A stretch of 15,861 bases of DNA from Puniceicoccales bacterium (GTDB lineage: Bacteria > Verrucomicrobiota > Verrucomicrobiia > Opitutales > LL51): positions 1-15,861 of the forward strand of contig JAITJQ010000033.1 of assembly GCA_031278845.1 (NCBI GenBank), in the 5' to 3' direction. The notes under the pieces were generated by a model. It did not search any database. It was not told where the DNA came from and saw only the letters and a list, made by a program, of their open reading frames with translations. A program made the position numbers and the translations under genes. Each line of letters starts with the position of its first letter. The stretch's first letter is position 1. Shown here one piece after another: positions 1-6,462 of this stretch.

Positions 1-49
1 CGGCCCCACACCCTTGGAATAGAGTGAATTTTTAGGATGGGTCAATTCT

Positions 50-1087
50 TTATTCCGCTTGGGCGGTGGCAAAATTTTCTTCCAACTCCTCCGCTTGCGT
101 ATCCGGTTTCGCGGGTGAAGAGGCGCGCAAGGATTCCGGAGCGATGGGCAATGCCTGGGGTAAGACCTCAACGGGTATCTCCGCCACTTCGGATGTGTAG
201 GTTTGGGGGATTTCTGGAATTGTGTAAGGAACTTCCGGTATTTCAACCACATCCGAGGGAGTAATATTTTCGGAAGGAACTTCCGGTATTTCAGCCACAT
301 CCGAGGGGAGAGGAATATTTGCTTCAAATTCTGCCAATTGCGCATTATAGGCTGTAGTGCGTGCATTTTCTGGTATAGCGGAGAGGGCTTCGCGGAACGA
401 ATCGGCGTCGAATTTGATGGGAAACTGTGTTTTTTGCATCAACTCGACGGCTGCCTGTTGAAATTGGGCTTGTTTTTCTGGAGAGAGGGAAAAGATTTCC
501 TGGGCTGTATTTCCGAAGAGGTGAATATATGGATCCTGAGCAGTCTCTGTTATATCGTCGATTCCATTGTCATTTGCATGGGCAATATTTGTTGCAATTT
601 GGGCTCTCCAGTCCGTACTATCATCAGATGCGAGGGATTCGACATTTTTAAAAAATTTTTCCTGAGCCTCTTCGCCCAATTGGGAGAGATGTTTCGATAC
701 TTCCGAAAGTGTTTCCTGACCTTCATGGGCCATAGAATGGTCACTATTGCGATGTTTAGCGATATTGGGAATAGCATCCATAAGGAGTGACTGACCTTTT
801 TCGGACAGTACTTCGGGATGTTGCGCCAATTGTTGGACGACATCGTTAGCCAAGTGCAATTCTTCCGTTGTGGTCGATTTACTCGTGATATCGTTAAAGA
901 AGCGTTCCATTTCCCGATCATTGACTGTGCTGCCATCCTGTGCTGCTTCTGTTGCATGCAGTTTTAACGCATCAAAATTTTCTACTTTCGAAGCTTGTTC
1001 AGCGCCGAAAGGAAAATCCTTTTGATTATTAATTTTTCCGTCTCGGAGACGGCTTACATTATCCACATTATTTCTAATATTATCCAT
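50..1087 (-). CDS. Hypothetical acidic, cysteine-free protein with Pro/Glu/Val repeats
   Basis: I do not recognise this 345-residue protein. It has no signal peptide, membrane segment or cysteine, and is hydrophilic and acidic, so it is probably soluble. Residues about 40-250 look alpha-helical (many Ala, Gln, Glu, Leu). Residues about 258-310 form a low-complexity stretch with two 16-residue repeats (core PSDVxEIPEVP) and degenerate extra copies (YTIPEIP, SEVAEIPVEV); the DNA repeat has a 48-base period. The tail is rich in Ala and Glu. The start is the first ATG of a long open frame; no clear Shine-Dalgarno sequence precedes it. The gene stands alone, with a repeat-rich gap upstream and the window edge downstream. 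A helical body with a flexible Pro-rich tail could be a scaffold, a surface-associated protein or a secreted effector, but nothing in the sequence decides this. Coding status is well supported by length; function is unknown. Confidence 0.75.
   Translation of the reverse strand: MDNIRNNVDNVSRLRDGKINNQKDFPFGAEQASKVENFDALKLHATEAAQDGSTVNDREMERFFNDITSKSTTTEELHLANDVVQQLAQHPEVLSEKGQSLLMDAIPNIAKHRNSDHSMAHEGQETLSEVSKHLSQLGEEAQEKFFKNVESLASDDSTDWRAQIATNIAHANDNGIDDITETAQDPYIHLFGNTAQEIFSLSPEKQAQFQQAAVELMQKTQFPIKFDADSFREALSAIPENARTTAYNAQLAEFEANIPLPSDVAEIPEVPSENITPSDVVEIPEVPYTIPEIPQTYTSEVAEIPVEVLPQALPIAPESLRASSPAKPDTQAEELEENFATAQAE
228..308 (-). repeat. In-gene tandem repeat, 48-base period
   Basis: Two near-identical blocks (GGAACTTCCGGTATTTCA onward) start at 228 and 276 on the plus strand and encode two successive 16-residue units of the hypothetical protein. 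The few base differences between the copies suggest a fairly recent duplication. Weaker copies continue toward the C-terminus. Confidence 0.8.
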
Positions 1088-1261
1088 ATCGGAAAGCTAT
1101 TGTTATGATTTTAGCGAAAATTGCAACAAAAAATAATTTTTTTAATAAGTATTTTTTTGAAAAATAGATTTACATGGTACATAGCGAGGCATAATTTGCA
1201 TCCTATCATTTTTGTGATTAAAGTTTTACAAGAAAAGTTTAACAGGGAAGAGAAATACGGC

Positions 1262-1382
1262 AAATCCCCGCCAGGGGATCCATCCCCTGGACCTGGATTT
1301 GCGGTTTGATCCAGTGGCATTGCCACTGGATCAAACCGCAAGGGTCAAAGACCCGCCCGGCACGTTGCGCCGGGCTGACCTT
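1262..1382 (+). repeat. Multi-hairpin intergenic element, copy A
   Basis: This is a string of inverted repeats. h2 at 1271-1290 is CCAGGGGAT/ATCCCCTGG. h3 at 1300-1340 has 20-base perfect arms around one base, with core GGTTTGATCC/GGATCAAACC. h4 at 1342-1354 is GGGTC/GACCC. h5 at 1355-1375 is GCCCGGC/GCCGGGC. The linker acctggattt between h2 and h3 is shared with copy B and nearly so with copy D. The h1 hairpin seen in B and D is absent here. The copy lies between the 5' ends of two divergent genes, so it cannot be a terminator for either. No T-tract follows any stem. Confidence 0.88.
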
Positions 1383-1390
1383 ATCTTCTC

Positions 1391-1576
1391 GAGAAGCTGA
1401 ACGTGTCGCTTGCTCCCACCCTCTGTCTTTTAGCCTTGAGAGAAAACTGGCGGCTGTCAAGCTGCTTCAGGGAAATATTTTTTCAGAGAGCCAAACGTGC
1501 CGCTTGCTCCCGCCCTCTGTCTTTTAGCCTTGAGAGAAAATCGGCGGCTGTCAAGCCGCTTCAGGGGAATATTTTC
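1391..1576 (+). repeat. Direct tandem duplication, about 92-base unit
   Basis: Two copies, about 1391-1482 and 1485-1576, are about 90% identical and offset by 94 bases. Each reads cGCTTGCTCCC, then CCTCTGTCTTTTAGCCTTG, then a small hairpin (GGCGGCT gtca AGCCGCT in copy 2; one arm carries a G-T wobble in copy 1), and ends in GG(A/G)AATATTTT. Copy 1 begins directly after multi-hairpin element A. There is no coding potential beyond frames created by the repeat itself. I see no third copy in the window. Confidence 0.85.
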
Positions 1577-1646
1577 TTGAATATTATTTACAATTAAATT
1601 ATTATTTTTAAACTATATCGGTTGAATTTTATAAAATATAAATATT

Positions 1647-2426
1647 ATGAAAATACATACATTATGGATCGGAGGTATGGGTGGATTTTTTCTAATCGTT
1701 TTCCAGACATGGGGCAGTGAATCGGGTACAGCTTTTTCGGTAGATAAGACGCGACGAAGGTCAAAATGGGGACATAGTTTAACATTGGGTGTTTGTAAAC
1801 GAATAGAAAATAAGGATAGTTTTATGAGTAATTTTACACATATTGAAAAATCTTACGGTCTAAACGCGGATGAATTTCGGCAGTTACCATTAATTTTTCG
1901 GAATCGGATCATGAAATTTCAGGAATCGTGTACCCTATATATGATAAGAGAAATAAAGAAAATATTACAGGATTTTTTGCAAACCATGCCCCTCCATAAA
2001 CATTACGCCGTCGAATGGATATTTTTTAAGACAATTAATTTTATCATTCGGCGCAGTGATATTCAACATAATAGTAAAATTTGTGAGCTTTTAAAAGCTA
2101 TCGAACATGAATTCCGGGATGTTGAAGAATTTATTGCACCACCTCCCCGCTATCCGCTATTTTCGGAAGTGATGCCTTGGCACGATGGCCCTTTGGGTAA
2201 TTGTATTGATAATAGGGATAGGGAGGGCCTGAAGGAGGTATTGAGAAATTGTCTTGTCTCCGATCCCATCCATAACGTTCCCTCCGGCGATACCGGTGGA
2301 TTGTTCGAAATCTACCGGCAAGCGGCTCAGCGTAGTGGGGTATGGGATAGCGAAATCGACACCATGTTCCGAGAACTTACGGAAAAATATTCCGCGTATC
2401 AGTCGGATTTACTGGATTTATATTGA
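1647..2426 (+). CDS. Hypothetical secreted protein
   Basis: This 259-residue protein matches no family I recognise. Residues 1-25 look like a Sec signal peptide: Lys2, a hydrophobic core (WIGGMGGFFLIVFQTW), then GSES. A Lys/Arg-rich stretch follows (KTRRRSKWGH, about 34-43). The body is mixed alpha-helical and rich in Ile, Phe, Arg and Glu, with a Pro-rich turn (APPPRYPLF, about 163-171) about two thirds of the way through. The start follows an AT-rich leader with no clear Shine-Dalgarno sequence. Met60 (MSNFTHIEKSYG) is an in-frame alternative that would remove the signal peptide and leave a cytoplasmic protein of about 200 residues. The gene stands alone and converges on ispD, with the two stop codons only 3 bases apart and no terminator between them. 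Function unknown. Confidence 0.65.
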   Translation: MKIHTLWIGGMGGFFLIVFQTWGSESGTAFSVDKTRRRSKWGHSLTLGVCKRIENKDSFMSNFTHIEKSYGLNADEFRQLPLIFRNRIMKFQESCTLYMIREIKKILQDFLQTMPLHKHYAVEWIFFKTINFIIRRSDIQHNSKICELLKAIEHEFRDVEEFIAPPPRYPLFSEVMPWHDGPLGNCIDNRDREGLKEVLRNCLVSDPIHNVPSGDTGGLFEIYRQAAQRSGVWDSEIDTMFRELTEKYSAYQSDLLDLY

Positions 2427-2429
2427 ATC

Positions 2430-3194
2430 TTAAATATTAAAAATTGATCGTAAAAATTTCAGATCCTGGAAAGTAGTAATTTTCAAATTCAAAGTGTCGT
2501 TTTCCAGAAATTTAATCATTCCCGAAAAAACGGAGGAGTCATCGGTCGGATGATTTCCCGAACGGATCGCCGTTTTGTAATCTTCAAAAATCACCGGCAA
2601 ATAAAACGCTTGCGGCGTTTCTAAAGCCCAAAGCGTTTCGCGAATCGGGTAATGCCGTTGCATCCTTTCAGTTACCTCGACGGTGGATAGCGCATTTTGT
2701 ACGGAATCTTCGGCCCAGTGGGAATCGCTATTTTTTGCGTTGTCACTTTTCGGTATAATTGTAACCATCGTATCGGTTGCGCGATGACCCAGTACAACAC
2801 CTCGTTCCCTGGAAAGGAGTGCGTTTATAGCAAGGATATGTTCCGCTGTTACCAGTGGCCGTGCCCCGTCGTGAATGAAGACAAAGGCTTCCAATTGTTC
2901 GTGGATCGCTTCGAGTGCACCGTATACGGATAATGCCCGTTCCTGACCGCCAGGAATCCACGTAATGTGTGCTAACGTCTCCGCGGAATAACAGCCCTTA
3001 AAAAAAGTTTCCAGTCTTTCCCGTTGAGCGGCATCGCGGTAGACAAAAAAATAGCGGTCGAAAATCTCCGCCCTACGGAAAGCTTCGAAGGAATAGGATA
3101 CAATCGGTTTACCATTTATGGTCGCAAGACATTTGTCTTCACCCCCAAAACGGCGAGATCGACCCGCTATGAGTATGATCGCATAGCGCTGCAT
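2430..3194 (-). CDS. ispD: 2-C-methyl-D-erythritol 4-phosphate cytidylyltransferase
   Basis: IspD transfers CMP from CTP to MEP, the third step of the cytosolic MEP (non-mevalonate) isoprenoid pathway. Family signatures are in order: a nucleotide-binding loop IAGRSRRFGGEDK (9-21), PGGQERALS (81-89), FIHDGARP (106-113, with the metal/substrate Asp109), ETPQAF (192-197), TDDSS (217-221), and Lys238 in LKITTFQDL, matching the usual C-terminal substrate-binding segment. At 254 residues it is longer than the usual roughly 230. The extra length looks like an insertion at about 148-180. The common PKQ after the glycine-rich loop reads DKC here, but the key Lys is kept (Lys21). The start ATG lies 3 bases after the pyrG stop, so the two genes form an operon. 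A related sugar or ribitol cytidylyltransferase (TarI-like) is the main alternative. Confidence 0.85.
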   Translation of the reverse strand: MQRYAIILIAGRSRRFGGEDKCLATINGKPIVSYSFEAFRRAEIFDRYFFVYRDAAQRERLETFFKGCYSAETLAHITWIPGGQERALSVYGALEAIHEQLEAFVFIHDGARPLVTAEHILAINALLSRERGVVLGHRATDTMVTIIPKSDNAKNSDSHWAEDSVQNALSTVEVTERMQRHYPIRETLWALETPQAFYLPVIFEDYKTAIRSGNHPTDDSSVFSGMIKFLENDTLNLKITTFQDLKFLRSIFNI

Positions 3195-3197
3195 AGT

Positions 3198-4796
3198 TTA
3201 CACTTTTTCCTTTAGTACAGCGGCGATAAAATCGGCGAATAGTGGATGAGCCCGTTGCGGTTTTGATCGAAATTCGGGATGAAATTGTACACCCAAAAAC
3301 CAGGGATGATCCTTTAATTCGAGAATTTCAACCAAATCAAAATCGGGATTAATTCCAGAAAAAATCATACCCCGTTCTTCAAATTGTTGGCGATAATCGT
3401 TGTTAAATTCGTAGCGATGGCGGTGACGCTCATTGACGTAGGCGTTTCGGTAGGCTTCGTAGGCCTTTGTTCCCAGTATTAGCTTGCAGGGATAGCTGCC
3501 AAGACGCATAGTTCCACCCTTTTTTTGGATATTGCGCTGGTTTAGCATCATACGGACAACTGGGTTAGACGTTTCCGGTACCATTTCCGTACTATTGGCG
3601 TCGCCGTAGCCGAGGACGTGCCGCGCAAACTCGATCGCCGCAATTTGCATCCCTAAGCAAAGTCCAAAATAGGGAATACGATGCTCTCGAGCAAATTTTG
3701 CCGCCAAAATTTTACCCTCGATTCCCCGGTTACCAAACCCTCCCGGTAGCAAAATACCATCGATGTTGCTGAAAAATTCGTCCATTTCATCCGCCTGCTC
3801 AAGCTCTTCGGCATCGATTACCTCGACGTTAACCTTGCAATCATTCTGAATGCCGCTGTGGGCAATCGCTTCGTATACCGATTTGTATGCGTCCTTGACA
3901 TCGAGATACTTCGCCACAAGCCCTACGGTACACTCCCGTTTCGGAAACTTTATCTTTTCTACAATGGTTTCCCAGGGTTGGATGTTGCACGGTTGCGTCT
4001 GAATGCGGAGCTTTTCACAGACAATGTCGTCGAGCTTTTCGAAGTGAAGTAGGGACGGCAACTCGTAGATCGAAACCTTTAAATCAAGCTCCTCGATGAC
4101 GGATTTTACGGGAACGTTGCAGAATAAACTAATTTTTTGACGCATCTCATCAGAAATCGGAATCTCCGTGCGGCAAATAATAATATCCGGCAGGATCCCA
4201 ATTTCGCGTAGTTTGGCAACACTTTGCTGGGTCGGCTTCGTTTTAAGTTCCCCCGCCGCTTTCAAAAACGGAATAAGCGTGACGTGCACGAATAGGACGT
4301 TTTCGTGGTTCCGTTCGAGTGCGATTTGACGGAGAGCTTCGAGAAAGGGAAGACCTTCGATATCGCCCGTTGTTCCGCCAATTTCGGTAATCACGACATC
4401 TGCATCCTCGCCCGCTGCGTAAATACGCTCCTTGATTTCATTGGTAACGTGCGGAATGACCTGTACTGTTTTGCCTAAATAATCGCCATTGCGCTCCTTA
4501 TGGAGGACCGATGCGTAAATTTGACCGGAGGTGAAGGTGTTTTTTTTCGAAAGGGTTGACGAAGTAAAGCGCTCGTAGTGGCCAAGGTCGAGATCCGTTT
4601 CCGTCCCATCGTCGAGGACGTAAACTTCACCGTGCTGCGAAGGATTCATAGTTCCCGGATCAATGTTGAGGTAAGGGTCGAATTTTTGTGTGCAAACCTT
4701 TAATCCTCGGCACTCCAAAAGTGCCCCCAAAGAACCCGCCGTGAGACCCTTCCCCAATGATGAGACCACGCCACCCGTGATGAAAATATACTTCAT
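3198..4796 (-). CDS. pyrG: CTP synthase (glutamine-hydrolysing)
   Basis: PyrG makes CTP from UTP, ATP and glutamine, the last step of de novo pyrimidine nucleotide synthesis, in the cytosol. The 532-residue protein has normal length and both domains. The N-terminal amidoligase domain begins KYIFITGGVVSSLGKGLTAG and keeps the ATP/UTP-site motifs (KFDPYLNIDPGTMNP, 38-52; HGEVYVLDDGTETDLDLGHY, 55-74; EIGGTTGDIE, 138-147). The C-terminal class I glutamine amidotransferase domain has the oxyanion strand PGGFGNRG (351-358), nucleophile Cys380 in FGLCLGMQ, and His506/Glu508 in GVQFHPEF. All catalytic residues are intact. The start is the only ATG giving the conserved N-terminus. It is first in an operon with ispD, whose enzyme consumes CTP. 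A structured repeat region lies upstream. Confidence 0.97.
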   Translation of the reverse strand: MKYIFITGGVVSSLGKGLTAGSLGALLECRGLKVCTQKFDPYLNIDPGTMNPSQHGEVYVLDDGTETDLDLGHYERFTSSTLSKKNTFTSGQIYASVLHKERNGDYLGKTVQVIPHVTNEIKERIYAAGEDADVVITEIGGTTGDIEGLPFLEALRQIALERNHENVLFVHVTLIPFLKAAGELKTKPTQQSVAKLREIGILPDIIICRTEIPISDEMRQKISLFCNVPVKSVIEELDLKVSIYELPSLLHFEKLDDIVCEKLRIQTQPCNIQPWETIVEKIKFPKRECTVGLVAKYLDVKDAYKSVYEAIAHSGIQNDCKVNVEVIDAEELEQADEMDEFFSNIDGILLPGGFGNRGIEGKILAAKFAREHRIPYFGLCLGMQIAAIEFARHVLGYGDANSTEMVPETSNPVVRMMLNQRNIQKKGGTMRLGSYPCKLILGTKAYEAYRNAYVNERHRHRYEFNNDYRQQFEERGMIFSGINPDFDLVEILELKDHPWFLGVQFHPEFRSKPQRAHPLFADFIAAVLKEKV

Positions 4797-4861
4797 TTAA
4801 GTTTAGGGATAAACAAACTTTTTTCGGATACAAGGTAAATATTCCAGCGGGTGCTTAGACA

Positions 4862-5010
4862 GTCGGCCCAAGGGCTGCGCGCCCTTAGAATCCCCGCTAG
4901 GAAGCGGTGCCTCCTGGACCTGGATTTGTGGATTGATCCGGTGGCATCGCTACCGGATCAATCCGTAAAGAACCAGAGACCAGCCTCGCAGCTCCACCGC
5001 GGGGCTGACC
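4862..5010 (+). repeat. Multi-hairpin intergenic element, copy B
   Basis: Stems in order: h1 at 4870-4886 (AAGGGC/GCCCTT), h2 at 4899-4915 (AGGAAGC/GCCTCCT, one mismatch), h3 at 4928-4966 (GGATTGATCCGGT/ACCGGATCAATCC plus an inner stem with one G-T pair and a 3-base loop), and h5 at 4982-5006 (AGCCTCGC/GCGGGGCT, one wobble). h4 is degenerate. A 22-base block from 4876 is identical to copy D from 15718. Relative to copy A, the h3 arm swaps T for A and the partner arm swaps A for T, so pairing is kept. Confidence 0.88.
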
Positions 5011-5036
5011 TGAACTGAATTAAAAAAGGTACTTCT

Positions 5037-5117
5037 ATGAGTCACCTTAGCGCAACTCACGCTAAAGCCGCTCCATTAGAAGAAAGAAAAAAGAAAAATC
5101 AAAGAAAAAAAATTTAA
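5037..5117 (+). CDS. Possible small very basic protein (26 residues)
   Basis: An ATG is preceded by AAAAGG with a 7-base spacing, one of the better Shine-Dalgarno matches in the window. It opens a 26-codon frame starting MSHLSATHAKAAPLEE and ending in a Lys/Arg-rich tail (RKKKNQRKK), closed by TAA. A 6-base inverted repeat (TTAGCG/CGCTAA, 5047-5065) lies inside it. The tail would suit nucleic-acid or membrane binding, but an A-rich spacer would produce the same residues by chance. It stands alone on the plus strand between minus-strand genes. I recognise no family; treat it as a candidate only. Confidence 0.25.
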   Translation: MSHLSATHAKAAPLEERKKKNQRKKI

Positions 5118-5150
5118 CCTTGCGGCCGAGCCCTCTGGGCAGCCGGAGCC
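5118..5150 (-). repeat. GC-rich motif shared with the 12 kb repeat cluster
   Basis: Two 16-base blocks, CCTTGCGGCCGAGCCC (5118-5133) and CTGGGCAGCCGGAGCC (5135-5150), recur exactly as reverse complements at 12144-12159 and 12043-12058. Here they are adjacent; at 12 kb they lie 85 bases apart with hairpins between. The motif sits just downstream of the pseudopilin stop codon. Confidence 0.75.
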
Positions 5151-5165
5151 TCTGGAGCCCTCTGG

Positions 5166-5807
5166 CTAATCCGTTTTCCAGCTGACGACGTCGATGGAGA
5201 TATCGTTATCGCCGACGGTAAAGATCGCGACCCTTTCCCGTAATCCGGTGGACGGAACTCTTTCTTTGATGGTTGCATAGCTATTAAAAACGGATTGTGG
5301 GATTACCGCATCCGTATCGGCATCATCTTCGACGACGAGATTGATGACGGGGTTATTAAAGCGATCCGCTAGCAAACTGCGATTGATGCTTCCATCGGCG
5401 TTTTTGGCAAAGTCATCGTCGGAAAACTCGACGAATTGCGTTCCGTTGGGGTTGAGGTACTCGTAGGTCGAAGAAAGCGCATTGACACCATCGGTATCCT
5501 TTCCGGAGAGCGCGCGAATGAGATTCGCTGAAGACGTTGCATTGAGCGTGATAATACTTTCTGAAGCAAGGGCCGTTCCTGAGGCGACAATCTGTGGAAA
5601 ATAGCTGTACTCGCGGTAGTAGGCGTTGAGGCCAAAAACATAGCGACTAAACTGTATCTTGGATTGGTTGGCGTACAGCGAACGCTTGGCCTTACCAAAT
5701 GTGGGTAGAATCAGGGAAGCTAAAATTGCAATCGTCGCAATCACCACGATGAGCTCCAACGTGGTAAAAGCGCGATTTTTGGGACTATATTTTGAGGAAG
5801 AATTCAT
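5166..5807 (-). CDS. Type II secretion/type IV pilus-like pseudopilin
   Basis: A 213-residue protein with a class III (prepilin) signal. A short basic leader ends KNRA, followed by FTTLELIVVIATIAILASLI, where Glu is at mature position +5 and a hydrophobic helix follows. A prepilin peptidase would cut at Ala13/Phe14 and methylate Phe. The usual residue at -1 is Gly, so Ala is atypical but tolerated in some members. The variable globular part (about 40-213) includes YYREYSYFPQ, a tyrosine/proline pattern often seen in GspG-like major pseudopilins. It is last in a three-gene minus-strand run, 48 bases after the second pseudopilin. No other secretion genes (ATPase, platform, secretin) are in the window, so whether it serves a T2SS, a pilus or another pseudopilus is open. 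The leader lacks a Shine-Dalgarno sequence. Confidence 0.85.
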   Translation of the reverse strand: MNSSSKYSPKNRAFTTLELIVVIATIAILASLILPTFGKAKRSLYANQSKIQFSRYVFGLNAYYREYSYFPQIVASGTALASESIITLNATSSANLIRALSGKDTDGVNALSSTYEYLNPNGTQFVEFSDDDFAKNADGSINRSLLADRFNNPVINLVVEDDADTDAVIPQSVFNSYATIKERVPSTGLRERVAIFTVGDNDISIDVVSWKTD

Positions 5808-5855
5808 AAATATCTGCGAGTATAATTAAAAAATAAAAATATAAACGATAAAAAA

Positions 5856-6461
5856 CTACCAAAAGCCTCCATTGGTTAAAATGATATCCCCGTTGGGATT
5901 GCCGCTGATCTTACCGCCAGTGCTAATGGTTACGCCTTTGGAGATCGTGAGATTGCGCTGAGGATTCTGCTGGCCTTTGGGGCCCTTGGAAATCAAAATA
6001 TAAGATGGATTTTGCCACGTGCCATTATCCGTACGCAATTTATAGTAGTAGACATAGTCGCTCAGGAAAGGGTCGACGAATTGGTTACTAATTTCATTAA
6101 GTGGGGTTGCAACGAGGTCGATTTGTTTAACTGCAGCGGGCGTACTGCCATTCGGGTCGATGTTGCCGTGGAGTGCAGAACAGAGGACATTGCCCTGATC
6201 ATCGTTATGGGTTACGATTTTCGGATAATCGCCATAAATTTCATGGTATTCTTCCAGCCAACTGGCGATTTGCATCATTTCGGTACGGGTACGGATTTGT
6301 TTTTCCCGTTCTTGGAAAGTCTGTTGAATTCTCAAAATACCGGCGGCAATAGCGAGAAAAATCGTAACCGTACAGACGATTTCAATGATCGTAAATCCCC
6401 TGTGATCGGATATTTTTTTAGTCATTGTGGGGAAAAGGTTTTTAGGCGGGTAGGTATGCAT
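5856..6461 (-). CDS. GspG-like pseudopilin
   Basis: A 201-residue protein with prepilin cleavage motif RG/FTIIE (Gly22/Phe23, Glu at +5) and a hydrophobic helix to about residue 45. An amphipathic helix (QQTFQEREKQIRTRTEMMQI) follows, then EEYHEIYGDYPKIV and, near 145-170, DPFLSDYVYYYKL and YILISKGPKG. The last two resemble the major pseudopilin GspG pattern of a DPWG-like turn followed by a YxxxSxGxDG-like loop. Its role would be as a pseudopilus subunit in the inner membrane and periplasm. ATG 6461 is chosen because it lies one base after the stop of the upstream barrel gene (TAG-C-ATG), a coupling arrangement. Met13 is an alternative that would give a more typical short leader (MTKKISDHRG). 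Confidence 0.88.
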   Translation of the reverse strand: MHTYPPKNLFPTMTKKISDHRGFTIIEIVCTVTIFLAIAAGILRIQQTFQEREKQIRTRTEMMQIASWLEEYHEIYGDYPKIVTHNDDQGNVLCSALHGNIDPNGSTPAAVKQIDLVATPLNEISNQFVDPFLSDYVYYYKLRTDNGTWQNPSYILISKGPKGQQNPQRNLTISKGVTISTGGKISGNPNGDIILTNGGFW

Positions 6462-6462
6462 G

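Larger units (their letters stand above)
1088..1646. other. Gene-free gap, 559 bases, between divergent genes
   Basis: Bases 1088-1255 are AT-rich leader sequence of the minus-strand gene, with several A/T homopolymer runs. Bases 1262-1382 hold multi-hairpin element A, and 1391-1576 hold a tandem duplication. Bases 1577-1646 are very AT-rich and presumably contain the promoter of the plus-strand gene, but no single -35/-10 pair stands out. Short open frames here span the repeats on both strands and are not credible genes. Confidence 0.7.
4797..5165. other. Gene-poor gap, 369 bases, holding two repeat types
   Basis: Bases 4797-4860 are the AT-rich leader of pyrG. Bases 4862-5010 hold multi-hairpin element B. 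Bases 5037-5117 hold a possible 26-codon reading frame. Bases 5118-5165 hold a GC-rich motif shared with the 12 kb repeat cluster, running up to the stop codon of the downstream pseudopilin gene. Confidence 0.75.

Noticed and set aside
1262..1382. Intrinsic (Rho-independent) terminators formed by the hairpins
   Set aside because: No T-tract follows h2, h3 or h5 on either strand in any of the four copies, and copy A lies between two divergent gene starts.
1391..1576. CRISPR array
   Set aside because: There are only two units, about 92 bases long, nearly contiguous, with no unique spacers and no cas genes.
1111..1597. Several short open frames on both strands across the first repeat region
   Set aside because: They read through palindromes and tandem repeats, overlap each other on both strands, and share peptides (e.g. 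IQWHCHWI) only because the DNA is repeated.
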